This document shows, piece by piece, positions 15,581 to 24,993 of a stretch of DNA of 64,000 bases (positions are counted from its first letter, which is position 1; every line of letters begins with the position of its first letter). The notes under the pieces are model-generated. The model had not been told where the DNA came from and ran no database searches. It saw only the letters and a program-made list of their open reading frames with translations. This DNA comes from Kribbella italica. GTDB lineage: Bacteria > Actinomycetota > Actinomycetes > Propionibacteriales > Kribbellaceae. The position numbers and the translations under genes are program-made. Location: contig NZ_JACHMY010000001.1 of the NCBI RefSeq assembly GCF_014205135.1, positions 4,526,001-4,590,000 of the forward strand. The letters run 5' to 3'.

Positions 15581-15625
15581 GGGGTGGCCGGGGCCAGAGC
15601 GTGCGGGGTGGCCGGGGCCAGAGCG
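15581..15625. repeat. Short tandem repeat, period 24
   Basis: GGGGTGGCCGGGGCCAGAGC occurs at 15581 and again at 15605. The block lies between convergent genes. It contains GGCC palindromes but no convincing terminator stem. Confidence 0.8.
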
Positions 15626-15688
15626 GGATGAGCCCGCCGTCCCGATCGGAGGGCGCGGCAGGCTGAGCCCCAAATCCGCGGTACCGCC

Positions 15689-16333
15689 CTAGAGGTTCGT
15701 CCGGGTGTGGCTAGGGCGGCGGGCGCGGGTGGAGATCGGGGCGGGCGGGGCGGGTTCGGCGGTGTAGTGGCCGACCAGGGTCTGGTAGTCGTCCCAGGTG
15801 TCGACCGACAGCGGAAGGTTGCCTAGGGCATCCACATCGGTGACCGGGTGAGGGCCGGTCTCGATCAGGGGCCACAGGTCCTGGTCGCTGCGCAGGGAGC
15901 GGAGCGACCCGAAGGTCTCCCGGCCGAACCAGCACGGGTAGCCGCGGCCGTCGTCGTACCGGGTGACGCCGATCGGCGTGGCGGCTTCGGCGACCAGGGA
16001 CCAGACGGCCGCTGAGGTGATGCCGGGCTGGTCGCCGCGCAGGACGACCAGCCCGTCGGTACGGCGGTCGACCGCGTCCAGAGCGGGCACGATGGACGAG
16101 CTTCCGGTGTCGGCGTGAGGAGTGTCCACAACGCGAACGCCGTCCAGGTCGATGCGGTCGCGGATCTGGTCGGCCGCCGTGCCGAGCGTCACGACGAGCT
16201 GGTCGAAGCCGCAGTCGCGCGCGGTGTCGAGGGCGGCACCGAGCAGGGTTTCACCGCGGTAGGCCAGCAACTGCCGGGGAACGCCGAGCCGTGGCGATCC
16301 ATCGGCGGCCAGGACGAGTCCGGTGACGAACAT
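15689..16333 (-). CDS. MobA/MocA-like nucleotidyltransferase
   Basis: A 214-residue NTP-transferase of the MobA/MocA fold. It opens with TGLVLAADGSPRLGVPRQLLAYRGETLLG, the family nucleotide-binding loop, with two departures: the usual AAGxSxRLGxPK reads AADGSPRLGVPR. LVVLRGDQPGITSAAVWSL is the typical metal/nucleotide Asp motif. DVDALGNLPLSVDTWDDYQTL near the end also fits MocA. Relatives transfer CMP or GMP to molybdopterin, or act on other cofactors or sugars. No molybdopterin genes adjoin. The last 20 residues are Pro/Arg/Thr-rich. Confidence 0.82.
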   Translation of the reverse strand: MFVTGLVLAADGSPRLGVPRQLLAYRGETLLGAALDTARDCGFDQLVVTLGTAADQIRDRIDLDGVRVVDTPHADTGSSSIVPALDAVDRRTDGLVVLRGDQPGITSAAVWSLVAEAATPIGVTRYDDGRGYPCWFGRETFGSLRSLRSDQDLWPLIETGPHPVTDVDALGNLPLSVDTWDDYQTLVGHYTAEPAPPAPISTRARRPSHTRTNL

Positions 16334-16464
16334 GCGGCATCAACCCCCGACCTGGTCCGTGAGGTTCACACCAGGCTCCTTCGCCGACTCCCGATCCTTG
16401 ATCGAACCCCGAAGGCGAACACCCTGTCAACAGCTGCACAACTTCCAGCCCTGCAAGGGTTTTC

Positions 16465-16480
16465 GTGCTCACCTGAGCAC
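16465..16480. terminator. Small perfect hairpin between DUF4245 and nucleotidyltransferase genes
   Basis: GTGCTCA (16465-16471) pairs with TGAGCAC (16474-16480) around a two-base loop. It sits 8-23 bases past the stop of the minus-strand DUF4245 gene, so could be part of its terminator. There is no T-run. Confidence 0.4.
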
Positions 16481-16487
16481 CACCGGG

Positions 16488-17333
16488 TCAGCGCAGGGTT
16501 GCAGCGAACGTTTCAAGCGCCGGGTAGCCAGCGTTGCCCGTGACGATCGTGGTGACGCCGGAACCGATCAGCACCAGGGCGTTCTCGTCCTTGCGGTCGA
16601 GCAGCGTCTTGCGCTGCCAGACCACGCCGCCGATCGTCGAGGTGCCGTCGTCCTCGGTCTTGCCGAGCTCGTCGTTCTGGTACCGCGGGTTGGTCTGGTT
16701 CGACTGCTCGAGGCCGACGTACTTCTTCTCGGTGGTCACCGTGCCGAGGTGCCAGGTGATCGGTCGCTGCTCGGGCGCGCGGAGTTCGACGTTCGTCGCC
16801 GTCCAGCCGTCGGGCATCGGTTCCGGACCGCGGATCCAGGGGGCGAGCTTGCGGCCGTCCTCCAGCTGCGCGGTGTACTCGACGGCGCGGACCTTCTCCT
16901 CCTTCGGCCGCCACGTCACCGTCATCAGGAACGCGACCACGACGAACGTCGCCAGCAACGCCCAGAACATGTTCGTCAGCGTCCGGGCCTTGGCGCGGTT
17001 CGCCCGGTCCTGGGCCTTGTACGCGATCGCCTCGGCCCGCGCCCGGGCGCGCTCGCGCGCCGCCGGGTCGAGCGGCGGCTGCGCCGGTACGCCGTCCGCG
17101 GCGCCCTGCTCCCCCGCCGTGCCGGATGCGGCGTCCTCCGCCGTGCCGGACGCAGTGTCCTCCGCCGTGCCGGGCGCGGCCGAGCCCGCCGTACCGCCCA
17201 CTGCCGAGCCCCGCTCTCCAGCGTCCCCAGTACGCCGGTCCGCCCCGCCGGCAGGGGCGTCGGTCGGCTGCTGGGAAGCGTTCTCCTCTGCGTTCGTCGC
17301 GGGGTGCGTCGGCTCGTGACCTGTCGGGCTCAT
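16488..17333 (-). CDS. DUF4245 single-pass membrane protein
   Basis: A 281-residue DUF4245 protein, a family typically encoded beside actinobacterial glpX. The first 100 residues are an Ala/Gly/Thr/Asp-rich cytoplasmic extension containing tandem GTAEDTAS/GTAEDAAS repeats encoded by a 24-base DNA repeat. A basic helix (about 95-115) leads into one transmembrane segment (NMFWALLATFVVVAFLMTVTW, about 121-141). The outer domain (about 145-280) contains AVEYTAQLEDGRKLAPWI and GWTATNVELR, typical of DUF4245. Function unknown. It is divergent from glpX with 68 bases between the starts. Confidence 0.88.
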   Translation of the reverse strand: MSPTGHEPTHPATNAEENASQQPTDAPAGGADRRTGDAGERGSAVGGTAGSAAPGTAEDTASGTAEDAASGTAGEQGAADGVPAQPPLDPAARERARARAEAIAYKAQDRANRAKARTLTNMFWALLATFVVVAFLMTVTWRPKEEKVRAVEYTAQLEDGRKLAPWIRGPEPMPDGWTATNVELRAPEQRPITWHLGTVTTEKKYVGLEQSNQTNPRYQNDELGKTEDDGTSTIGGVVWQRKTLLDRKDENALVLIGSGVTTIVTGNAGYPALETFAATLR

Positions 17334-17401
17334 GGCACCAGTGTCTCGCGGGGCCGATCTCGCTCGATCACCCCCGTCGGGCGTTGGCTACGATCCGTGG
17401 C

Positions 17402-18436
17402 ATGAGCGACGCCAGCACACCCCCCGCCCATCTCGAGGTCGACGAGCACGCACCCGACCGGAACCTGGCTCTGGAGCTGGTCCGCGTCACCGAGGCCGCC
17501 GCGATGGCGGCCGGCCGGTGGGTCGGCCGGGGCGACAAGAACGGCGCCGACGGGGCCGCGGTGAACGCGATGCGCACCCTGATCGGCACCGTCGGGATGA
17601 ACGGCGTAGTGGTGATCGGCGAGGGCGAGAAGGACAACGCCCCGATGCTCTACAACGGCGAGCAGGTCGGCGACGGTCACGGACCCGACTGCGACGTGGC
17701 AGTGGACCCGGTCGACGGGACGACGCTGGTCGCCAAGGGGATGGCCAACGGCATCGCCGTGATGGCGGTCTCGCCGCGCAACACCATGTACGACCCGTCC
17801 GCGGTCTTCTACATGGAGAAGCTGGTGGTCGGCCCGGAGGCCGCCGACCACGTCGACATCCGGCTCCCGGTCGCCGAGAACATCCGCCGGGTCGCCAAGG
17901 CGAAGGGCTCGAGCGTCGAGGACGTCACCGTCGTCCTGCTCGACCGCCCGCGGCACGAGGACCTGACCGCGCAGATCCGCGCCACCGGCGCCCGGATCAA
18001 GTTCATCAGCGACGGCGACGTGGCCGGCGCGGTCGAGGCGGCCCGCCCGGACACCGGCCTGGACATGCTGATCGGCATCGGCGGTACGCCGGAGGGCATC
18101 ATCGCCGCCTGCGCGATGAAGTGCCTCGGCGGCCTGGTCCAGGGCCGGCTCTGGCCGCGCGACGACGCCGAGCGGCAGAAGGCACTCGACGCCGGTCACG
18201 ACCTCGACCGGGTGCTCAGCACCGACGACCTGGTCGGCGGTGACGACTGCTTCTTCGTCGCCACCGGCATCACCGACGGCGAACTCCTGCGCGGCGTCCG
18301 GTACGGCGGCTCGACCGCCCGCACGCACTCGCTGGTGATGCGGTCCCGCAGCGGCACGATCCGCAGCATCGAGAGCGTGCACCAGCTGGAGAAGCTCCGC
18401 GCCTACTCCGCCATCGACTTCGAGCACGCCCGGTGA
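17402..18436 (+). CDS. glpX: Class II fructose-1,6-bisphosphatase
   Basis: GlpX dephosphorylates fructose-1,6-bisphosphate to fructose-6-phosphate in gluconeogenesis and is often the sole FBPase in actinobacteria. 344 residues. Motifs: AAMAAGRWVGRGDKNGADGAAVNAMR, VVIGEGEKDNAPML, DVAVDPVDGTTLVAKGMANGIAVMAVS (metal/substrate Asp) and IGIGGTPEGIIAACAMKCLGG. All are diagnostic of GlpX. The ATG at 17402 gives the standard length. Its stop overlaps the sugar kinase start as GTGA, implying a glpX-kinase operon that links fructose phosphate formation with sugar phosphorylation. Confidence 0.97.
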   Translation: MSDASTPPAHLEVDEHAPDRNLALELVRVTEAAAMAAGRWVGRGDKNGADGAAVNAMRTLIGTVGMNGVVVIGEGEKDNAPMLYNGEQVGDGHGPDCDVAVDPVDGTTLVAKGMANGIAVMAVSPRNTMYDPSAVFYMEKLVVGPEAADHVDIRLPVAENIRRVAKAKGSSVEDVTVVLLDRPRHEDLTAQIRATGARIKFISDGDVAGAVEAARPDTGLDMLIGIGGTPEGIIAACAMKCLGGLVQGRLWPRDDAERQKALDAGHDLDRVLSTDDLVGGDDCFFVATGITDGELLRGVRYGGSTARTHSLVMRSRSGTIRSIESVHQLEKLRAYSAIDFEHAR

Positions 18437-19371
18437 CCGCACCCGTCCTCGTGGTCGGCGAGGCTCTTGTGGACATCGTCAGCAACGGGAAGCCCAGGAA
18501 CGGCAGGAACGGGAGCAAGGCGACGCCCGGTGGGTCGCCCGCGAACGTCGCGGTCGGGCTGGCGCGGCTCGGCGTACCGACCGAGTTGGTCACGCGTTTC
18601 GGGACCGACCCGTACGGCGATCAGCTCGGCGCGCACCTGTTCGGGAACGGCGTGCAGCTGGCGCCGGGGTCGGTGGACCCGGGCTTCCGGACCAGTACGG
18701 CGACCGCGACGCTCGACGCGGCGGGCGTCGCGAAGTACCAGTTCGACATCAGCTGGGAGCCGCCGGCGCTGAAGCTCAACCGGGGCTGCCCCGCGGTGCA
18801 CACCGGCTCGATCGCGACGGTGCTGGAGCCGGGTGCGGAGGCGATTCACCAGTTCCTGACGGGGCTGGCCGACAAGCCCGTCACGGTCACCCTCGACCCG
18901 AACGCGCGGCCCACGATCACGCCCGACCCCGTGTCCACCTGGGCCGCCGTACGGGCGCTGGCCGCGCTGTCGGACCTGGTGAAGCTGAGCGACGAGGACT
19001 GCGAGTTCCTGCGGGCCGGGTCGACGCCGGACGAGATCGCCGCCGAGCTGCTGACAGTGGACCGGACCAAGTGCGTGGTGATCACCCGCGGCGGCGACGG
19101 CGCGATCGGCGTCACCAGAGCCGGCCGGGTCGAGGTGACCGCGCCGGAGATCCAGGTGGTCGACACGGTCGGTGCCGGCGACTCGTTCATGTCCGCACTG
19201 ATCGCTGGGCTGCAGGCGCGCGGTCTGCTCGGTGCGGCCCGGCTGGAAGGGCTGGACGAGGAGGCGCTGCACGCAGTCGTCGACTACGCGGTCAAGGCCG
19301 CAGCGATCACCTGCACGCGCCACGGCGCCGACCCGCCCACCGCGGCCGAGCACACGTCGTACTGGAGCTGA
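18433..19371 (+). CDS. PfkB-family carbohydrate kinase (fructokinase-like)
   Basis: A 312-residue ribokinase-superfamily enzyme. N-terminal LVVGEALVDIVSNG and TPGGSPANVAVGLARLGV form the sugar-binding GG region. The C-terminal VVDTVGAGDSFMSALIAGL is the PfkB signature with the catalytic Asp. The spacing and the GGSPANVA motif favour fructokinase-like members, but substrate is unproved. GTG start overlaps the glpX stop. Products would enter the same fructose-6-phosphate pool as GlpX. Confidence 0.92.
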   Translation: MTAPVLVVGEALVDIVSNGKPRNGRNGSKATPGGSPANVAVGLARLGVPTELVTRFGTDPYGDQLGAHLFGNGVQLAPGSVDPGFRTSTATATLDAAGVAKYQFDISWEPPALKLNRGCPAVHTGSIATVLEPGAEAIHQFLTGLADKPVTVTLDPNARPTITPDPVSTWAAVRALAALSDLVKLSDEDCEFLRAGSTPDEIAAELLTVDRTKCVVITRGGDGAIGVTRAGRVEVTAPEIQVVDTVGAGDSFMSALIAGLQARGLLGAARLEGLDEEALHAVVDYAVKAAAITCTRHGADPPTAAEHTSYWS

Positions 19372-19372
19372 G

Positions 19373-19876
19373 ATGACTGGGGACAGCATGAGTACGGCGA
19401 CCGCCTGGTCGGCTGAGTTGGCAGCGTCCGGGCGGGTGGTGTTCCCACCCCGGCGCAACCGGCTGCTGGTCCGGCTGGCTCTGTTCGCCCTGTTGATGGT
19501 CAGCTCGCTCTGGTCGAACATCGACCACCTGCGCCAGGACGACGTGGCGGGCGCACTCGGCATCCTGCGCGTCACCGCGCTGCTCGCCTTCGTGTACGGC
19601 GTGGGGCTGACCACCTGGCAGCTCGCGACCCGGCGGCCGGAGGTCACTGTCGACTCCCGCGGCGTCCAGCTGGGTCGCTCGGACCGCGGCCTGATCCCGT
19701 GGCACCAGATCAGCCGGATCAACGACCCGACCGGGTTTCCCGGTCTCCGGACGGTCCAGATCCACGCGGCCGGGTTCCGGTCCGGTGCGATCGGGATCCC
19801 CCAGGACAACGTCGAGGACCTCGCCGAGCTGTCCGCCTGGCTCCGCGGCGTCCACGCCGACAAGCTGACGCCGTGA
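19373..19876 (+). CDS. PH-domain-like small membrane protein
   Basis: A 167-residue protein with two membrane segments (about 33-52, LLVRLALFALLMVSSLW, and 65-83, LGILRVTALLAFVYGVGLTTW). A C-terminal domain (VTVDSRGVQLGRSDRGLIPWHQISRINDPTGFPGLRTVQIHAAGF) has the pattern of bacterial PH-like proteins: internal strand, Trp-x-x-Ile. The ATG at 19373 starts one base after the kinase stop; a second ATG at 19388 is possible. Function unknown; location suggests the same transcript as glpX and the kinase. Confidence 0.78.
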   Translation: MTGDSMSTATAWSAELAASGRVVFPPRRNRLLVRLALFALLMVSSLWSNIDHLRQDDVAGALGILRVTALLAFVYGVGLTTWQLATRRPEVTVDSRGVQLGRSDRGLIPWHQISRINDPTGFPGLRTVQIHAAGFRSGAIGIPQDNVEDLAELSAWLRGVHADKLTP

Positions 19877-19892
19877 CGCGGTTGTCCACCAG

Positions 19893-19923
19893 CCGAACCC
19901 CTCAGCTTGTCTGAGGAGTTCGG
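19893..19923 (+). terminator. Hairpin between PH-like gene and ABC ATPase gene
   Basis: CCGAAC-C-CCTCAG pairs with CTGAGG-A-GTTCGG: twelve pairs with one internal mismatch and a five-base CTTGT loop. It begins 17 bases after the PH-like stop, so may terminate the glpX operon or separate it from the ATPase gene. Confidence 0.6.
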
Positions 19924-19941
19924 GTTGGTACGGTCGGGAGC

Positions 19942-20760
19942 GTGCCGACTGATCGCTTGCCGTTGCCAGTGCTCGATCTGCGGGACGTGAGCCTGGTCCG
20001 GGACGGGAAAGCGCTGCTGCAGGACGTTGCGCTGACCGTCCGGGAGGGTGAGCGCTGGGCGCTGCTCGGTGCGAACGGCGCCGGCAAGAGCACGTTACTC
20101 AAGCTCGCCGGGGCGACGGCTCACCCGACGCGCGGGACCGTCGAGGTGCTCGGCCGGCGGCTGGGGACGGTGGACATCCGGGAGCTGCGCGAGTCGATCG
20201 GGCACGTGGATCCCCGGCACCCGTTGCGGTCGCCGCTGACGATCGAGCAGGTCGTGCTGACCGGGATCACCGGCACGATCGAGCTGATGCCGCGCTGGCA
20301 GCCGACCGCCGCGCAGCAGACGCGAGTGGCGCAGCTCGTCGACCTGCTGGGCATCGCGGACCGCGCTCGCGACCCGTGGACCACCTTGTCGCAGGGTGAA
20401 CGCGGCCGGGCGCTGATCGCCCGCGCGATGGTCGCGGAACCGCGACTGCTCCTGCTGGACGAACCGTCGACCGGCCTGGACGTCGCTGCTCGCGAGCAAC
20501 TGCTGGACACGATCGACGTCGTGCATGCTTCGCAGCCGACGCTGTCGTCGATCCTGGTGACACACCACCTGGAGGAGCTGCCGTCCTCCACCACCCACGC
20601 GGCGCTGCTCCGCGGCGGCCGCGTGCAGGCCGCCGGCCGGGCGTCCGACGTACTGACGTCAGAGCTGGTGTCAGCGTGCTTCGACCACCCGATCCGGATC
20701 CACCGGACGGGCGATCGCTGGGCCGCTCACTCGGGTCGACTGGCCACCACCATCCACTAA
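19942..20760 (+). CDS. ABC transporter ATP-binding protein without adjacent permease
   Basis: A 272-residue ABC ATPase. Walker A GANGAGKST (about 47-55), a Q-loop region SIGHVDPRHPLRS, signature LSQGERGRALIARAM, Walker B LLLLDEPSTGLD and the switch-His segment SILVTHHLEELPSS are all present. The pattern resembles ModF/YlmA-type stand-alone ATPases more than drug exporters. No permease or binding protein is next to it. Start is GTG at 19942. The C-terminus extends about 30 residues past the core. Confidence 0.88.
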   Translation: MPTDRLPLPVLDLRDVSLVRDGKALLQDVALTVREGERWALLGANGAGKSTLLKLAGATAHPTRGTVEVLGRRLGTVDIRELRESIGHVDPRHPLRSPLTIEQVVLTGITGTIELMPRWQPTAAQQTRVAQLVDLLGIADRARDPWTTLSQGERGRALIARAMVAEPRLLLLDEPSTGLDVAAREQLLDTIDVVHASQPTLSSILVTHHLEELPSSTTHAALLRGGRVQAAGRASDVLTSELVSACFDHPIRIHRTGDRWAAHSGRLATTIH

Positions 20761-20781
20761 ACCCGACATGCTGCAGGCGGA

Positions 20782-20870
20782 GGTCATCGGGCCTCCCGGT
20801 CTGGACTGAGGAGGGAGGGAGCGCAGCGACCGACCGACGAGGGAAGACCGGGAGACAAAGCCCGATGACC
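20782..20870. repeat. Long inverted repeat between convergent genes (bidirectional terminator or REP-like element)
   Basis: Left arm: GGTCATCGGGC (20782-20792) directly joined to CTCCCGGTCT (20793-20802). Right arm: AGACCGGGAG (20845-20854), five extra bases ACAAA, then GCCCGATGACC (20860-20870). All 21 pairs are perfect apart from the bulge. The 42-base loop contains GGAGGGAGCGCAGCGACCGA, a word resembling dispersed actinobacterial repeats. It fills the gap between the ABC ATPase and DUF1707 stops. Confidence 0.75.
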
Positions 20871-20897
20871 CCCGGCGCCGGAGGCGACGGCAAAAGC

Positions 20898-21608
20898 TCA
20901 GTGCAGGCGTAGGCGCTTGCTGAGGCGCGGGCCGCGCTTGATCTTGATCTCGCCGAGGATCGCGGTGCCGCGGATGTGGAAGGTCTTCGGGGGCGCGGTG
21001 CTCGCTTCGACGACGCCGCCGAAGCCGGCCTCCTGCTCGCTGACCGAGCCGAGGATCGGGTTGCTGTCGAGGTGCACGATCGCGTTCTGCGGGACGCGGA
21101 TCTTCACGTCGGCCAGGATCGACTTCACGTCGATGTAGATCACGTCGTGCGCCATCTGCGCCTCGGTGTAGTCCAGCGTGACGTCGCCGAGCACCGCGTT
21201 GATCTCCTGGCGCTGCGGCGCGATCCAGGGGCCGGTCCGCTTCGACTCGCTCAGGAACGCGTTGATCACCGGCACGGTCTCGCCGCTGTACTGCGGCACG
21301 TACTGCGACTGCGCTGCGTACTCCGGCGTCGTGCGCTGCTGGGAGCCCGGTGGGACCAGCCCGTTGGGCAGGTCTGTGGTCAGCTCGACCAGCTCGCCGT
21401 AGGTCTTCGCGCCGTACACGCCCTCGAGCCGGTCCTCCAGCTCGGTGTAGCTCAAGCGGCCCTCGCCCGCCGACTCGCGGAGCAGCTCCGCGACGTTCTC
21501 CCGCTCCAGGTCGGACACCCGGCGCCGCAACGCGAGCTCGTCCCCGGTCGGCTGCGCCGTCGCCGGCACGTCCTGCGGGCGGTCCTGGGGTCCCTCTTGC
21601 TCAGCCAC
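20898..21608 (-). CDS. DUF1707 / LiaF-like C-terminal domain protein
   Basis: A 236-residue soluble protein. Residues about 25-80 form a DUF1707 (SHOCT-like) domain: ALRRRVSDLERENVAELLRESAGEGRLSYTELEDRLEGVYGAKTYGEL. After a Gln/Tyr/Pro linker, residues about 110-236 form a beta-helix-like repeat (INAVLGDVTLDYTEA, IDVKSILADVKIRVPQNAIVHLDSNPILG, IRGTAILGEIKIK), as in cell-wall-active antibiotic response proteins. Such proteins often respond to envelope stress, but the function here is not established. Convergent with the ABC ATPase. Confidence 0.82.
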   Translation of the reverse strand: MAEQEGPQDRPQDVPATAQPTGDELALRRRVSDLERENVAELLRESAGEGRLSYTELEDRLEGVYGAKTYGELVELTTDLPNGLVPPGSQQRTTPEYAAQSQYVPQYSGETVPVINAFLSESKRTGPWIAPQRQEINAVLGDVTLDYTEAQMAHDVIYIDVKSILADVKIRVPQNAIVHLDSNPILGSVSEQEAGFGGVVEASTAPPKTFHIRGTAILGEIKIKRGPRLSKRLRLH

Positions 21609-21772
21609 AGGAAAATCCTACGCGTGCGGCAGACCTCCCGCCGATGAGTTACCACCCCCAATCGACCCTGACACCACCCCTGAGAGCGGCCGCTGCGGCC
21701 CCGCGGTGCGCGGCGCCGGCGGCCGCTCTAGGCTGGGGAGATCTCAGACCACCTGCCAGGAGGTACGCCCGC

Positions 21773-23443
<1,671 letters not shown>

Positions 23444-23457
23444 GCCCGGGCCCACAG

Positions 23458-24078
23458 TTGAACTCGAACCCGGAATCGAGCTCAGGCCCGGAATCGAGCT
23501 CAGGCCCGGAATCGAGCTCAGGCCCGGAGCCGAGCTCAGGCCCGGAGCCGAGGCCGGGCCGCCAGGGCTCCGGGGCGCGAGCCTTGCTCCTGATCGGCGG
23601 GGGCGGCGCCGGCAAGACGGCCGTCGGGCAGGCAATCGGCGCGCTGATGACGGGCCGATCCCACCCGACGGCGGTCGTCGACCTCGACGCACTGGCGCAG
23701 TTCGGCGGCGGGCCACCGGTGCACGAGGAGTTGCGCCGCCGCAACCTGGCCGCCGTCTGGCGGAACTACCGCAGCATCGGCGCGCGGTACGTGGTTGTTT
23801 CAGGGATGGTCGAGACCGCCGAGCGGCGCACGGCGTACGGCGAGTGCCTGGTCGGGTGCGACGTCCAGGTGGTGCGGCTCGCGACTCCCCTGGCGCTGGT
23901 CGAGCGCCGTACGGCGGGGACCGTCCGCGGGCCGGAGTGGGAGCTCGGCGCCGCGCTCGCCTCGCACGAGCGGATCGAACGAGCGGGTTTGGAAGACTTT
24001 GCCATCAGCAACGACCGGCCGCCGGCGGAGGTGGCCTGGGAGGTCGTCGTACGGGCGGGCTGGATCAGCTCTGAATAA
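23458..24078 (+). CDS. P-loop kinase-like protein with N-terminal SSGPES repeats
   Basis: Core (about residues 42-206) has Walker A LLLIGGGGAGKTAVGQAIG, then VVDLDALAQFG, a VVSGMVETAERR segment and a RLATPLALVERRTAGTVRG lid-like Arg region, reminiscent of AAA/kinase-like nucleoside or gluconate kinases. The exact substrate is unknown. The frame upstream holds four to five SSGPES repeats from the DNA repeat. No ATG precedes the P-loop. TTG at 23458 would include the repeats; TTG near 23584, just before the P-loop, would exclude them. It follows the fumarase and is probably co-transcribed. Confidence 0.7.
   Translation: MNSNPESSSGPESSSGPESSSGPEPSSGPEPRPGRQGSGARALLLIGGGGAGKTAVGQAIGALMTGRSHPTAVVDLDALAQFGGGPPVHEELRRRNLAAVWRNYRSIGARYVVVSGMVETAERRTAYGECLVGCDVQVVRLATPLALVERRTAGTVRGPEWELGAALASHERIERAGLEDFAISNDRPPAEVAWEVVVRAGWISSE
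23473..23553 (+). repeat. 18-base tandem repeat at the fumarase/kinase junction
   Basis: GAATCGAGCTCAGGCCCG occurs at 23473, 23491 and 23509; a variant with GAGCCG occurs at 23527 and a partial fifth copy follows. The repeat starts 29 bases after the fumarase stop. In the next gene's frame it encodes SSGPES hexapeptides. Confidence 0.92.
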
Positions 24079-24147
24079 ATCGGTGGCCTATGGGACGGGG
24101 CGTGGTTAGAGTCGCTGGTGACCGTTCGGATCGAGGAGGTGAGCGCT

Positions 24148-24204
24148 GTGAACGCTTTGTGCGTGGGTGCTCCCCGCTTCGTCACGGTCGGGCGATTGAC
24201 GTAG
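24148..24204 (+). CDS. Putative 18-residue leader peptide upstream of the hydrolase gene
   Basis: A GTG with a strong GAGGAGGTGA ribosome site opens an 18-codon frame, MNALCVGAPRFVTVGRLT, ending at TAG. Seven bases later a hairpin begins, followed by the hydrolase ribosome site. The arrangement of leader peptide, hairpin and gene is that of translational or transcriptional attenuation. I do not recognise the peptide. It has one Cys and no run of a single amino acid. Confidence 0.55.
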   Translation: MNALCVGAPRFVTVGRLT

Positions 24205-24211
24205 GTCTCGC

Positions 24212-24242
24212 CGGGAGCGCCTGGAATCTGTAGGCACTCCCG
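24212..24242 (+). promoter_or_regulatory. Hairpin between leader peptide and hydrolase gene (candidate attenuator)
   Basis: CGGGAG (24212-24217) pairs with CTCCCG (24237-24242). After one mismatch, GCCT pairs with AGGC around a nine-base loop. The stem ends next to GAAAGG, which serves as ribosome site for the GTG at 24256. It could control transcription through the leader or access to that ribosome site. Confidence 0.5.
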
Positions 24243-24255
24243 AAAGGCTTCACCT

Positions 24256-24993
24256 GTGAGTTTTCAGTTCACCGCACAGACCTCGGCGGACGGCGTACTG
24301 ACGCGTCCTTTCGCCCTGGACGAGATCACCGGCGTTCTCTGGTCGCCGGTCACGGCCTCCGGTCCCCTGATCCTGCTCGGTCACGGTGGCGGGCGGGACA
24401 GCAAGGCGGCGCCGATGGTTGGGCGCGCTCATCGTCTCGTCGTCGCCGGCTACAGCGTGGCCTGCATCGACGCACCGGGTCACGGCGGTCGGCCGCGGAC
24501 CGCGACCGACGATCAGCAGATCGCCGCGATGCAGCAGGCGATGGCGACCGGCGAACCGGTCGGGCCGATCGTCGTGCGCTACAACCTTCACCTGGCCGAC
24601 CGCGCCGTGCCCGAGTGGGTCGCGACGCTCGACGCGCTGCAGGAGCTGCCGGATCTGGCCGGCGTACCGGTCGGCTACTTCGGGCTCACCATGGGTACGG
24701 CGATCGGCGTACCGCTCCTGGCCGCCGAACCGAGGATCGCCGCAGCGGTCCTCGGGATCTTCTGGTACGACGAGGTGCTGGCGAAGCTCGCCGGTCAGAT
24801 CACCGTGCCGCTGGAGTTCCTGCTGCAGTGGGACGACGAGCACATCCCGCGTACGTCGAGCCTCGCCCTGTTCGACGCGTTCGCGTCGTCGGAGAAGTCC
24901 CTGCATGCGAACGCGGGCGCGCACGAGGCGGTGCCGCGCTTCGAGTTCGAGAGCGCGGTCAGCTTCTTCGGCCGTCACCTACCGGCGGCGTAG
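24256..24993 (+). CDS. Alpha/beta hydrolase (dienelactone hydrolase-like)
   Basis: A 245-residue alpha/beta-hydrolase-fold protein. The oxyanion segment LILLGHGGGRDSK (about 36-48) and ACIDAPGHGGRP (about 72-83) are typical. The nucleophile-elbow position reads YFGLTMGTAIGV (about 149-160), with Thr where the G-x-S-x-G Ser would be. LEFLLQWDDEHIPRTSS may supply the acid and EAVPRFEFESAVSFFGRHL the end of the fold. The absence of a clear G-x-S-x-G means catalysis is uncertain. GTG start; the upstream leader peptide and hairpin suggest attenuation control. Its last 15 bases overlap the convergent methyltransferase. Confidence 0.82.
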   Translation: MSFQFTAQTSADGVLTRPFALDEITGVLWSPVTASGPLILLGHGGGRDSKAAPMVGRAHRLVVAGYSVACIDAPGHGGRPRTATDDQQIAAMQQAMATGEPVGPIVVRYNLHLADRAVPEWVATLDALQELPDLAGVPVGYFGLTMGTAIGVPLLAAEPRIAAAVLGIFWYDEVLAKLAGQITVPLEFLLQWDDEHIPRTSSLALFDAFASSEKSLHANAGAHEAVPRFEFESAVSFFGRHLPAA

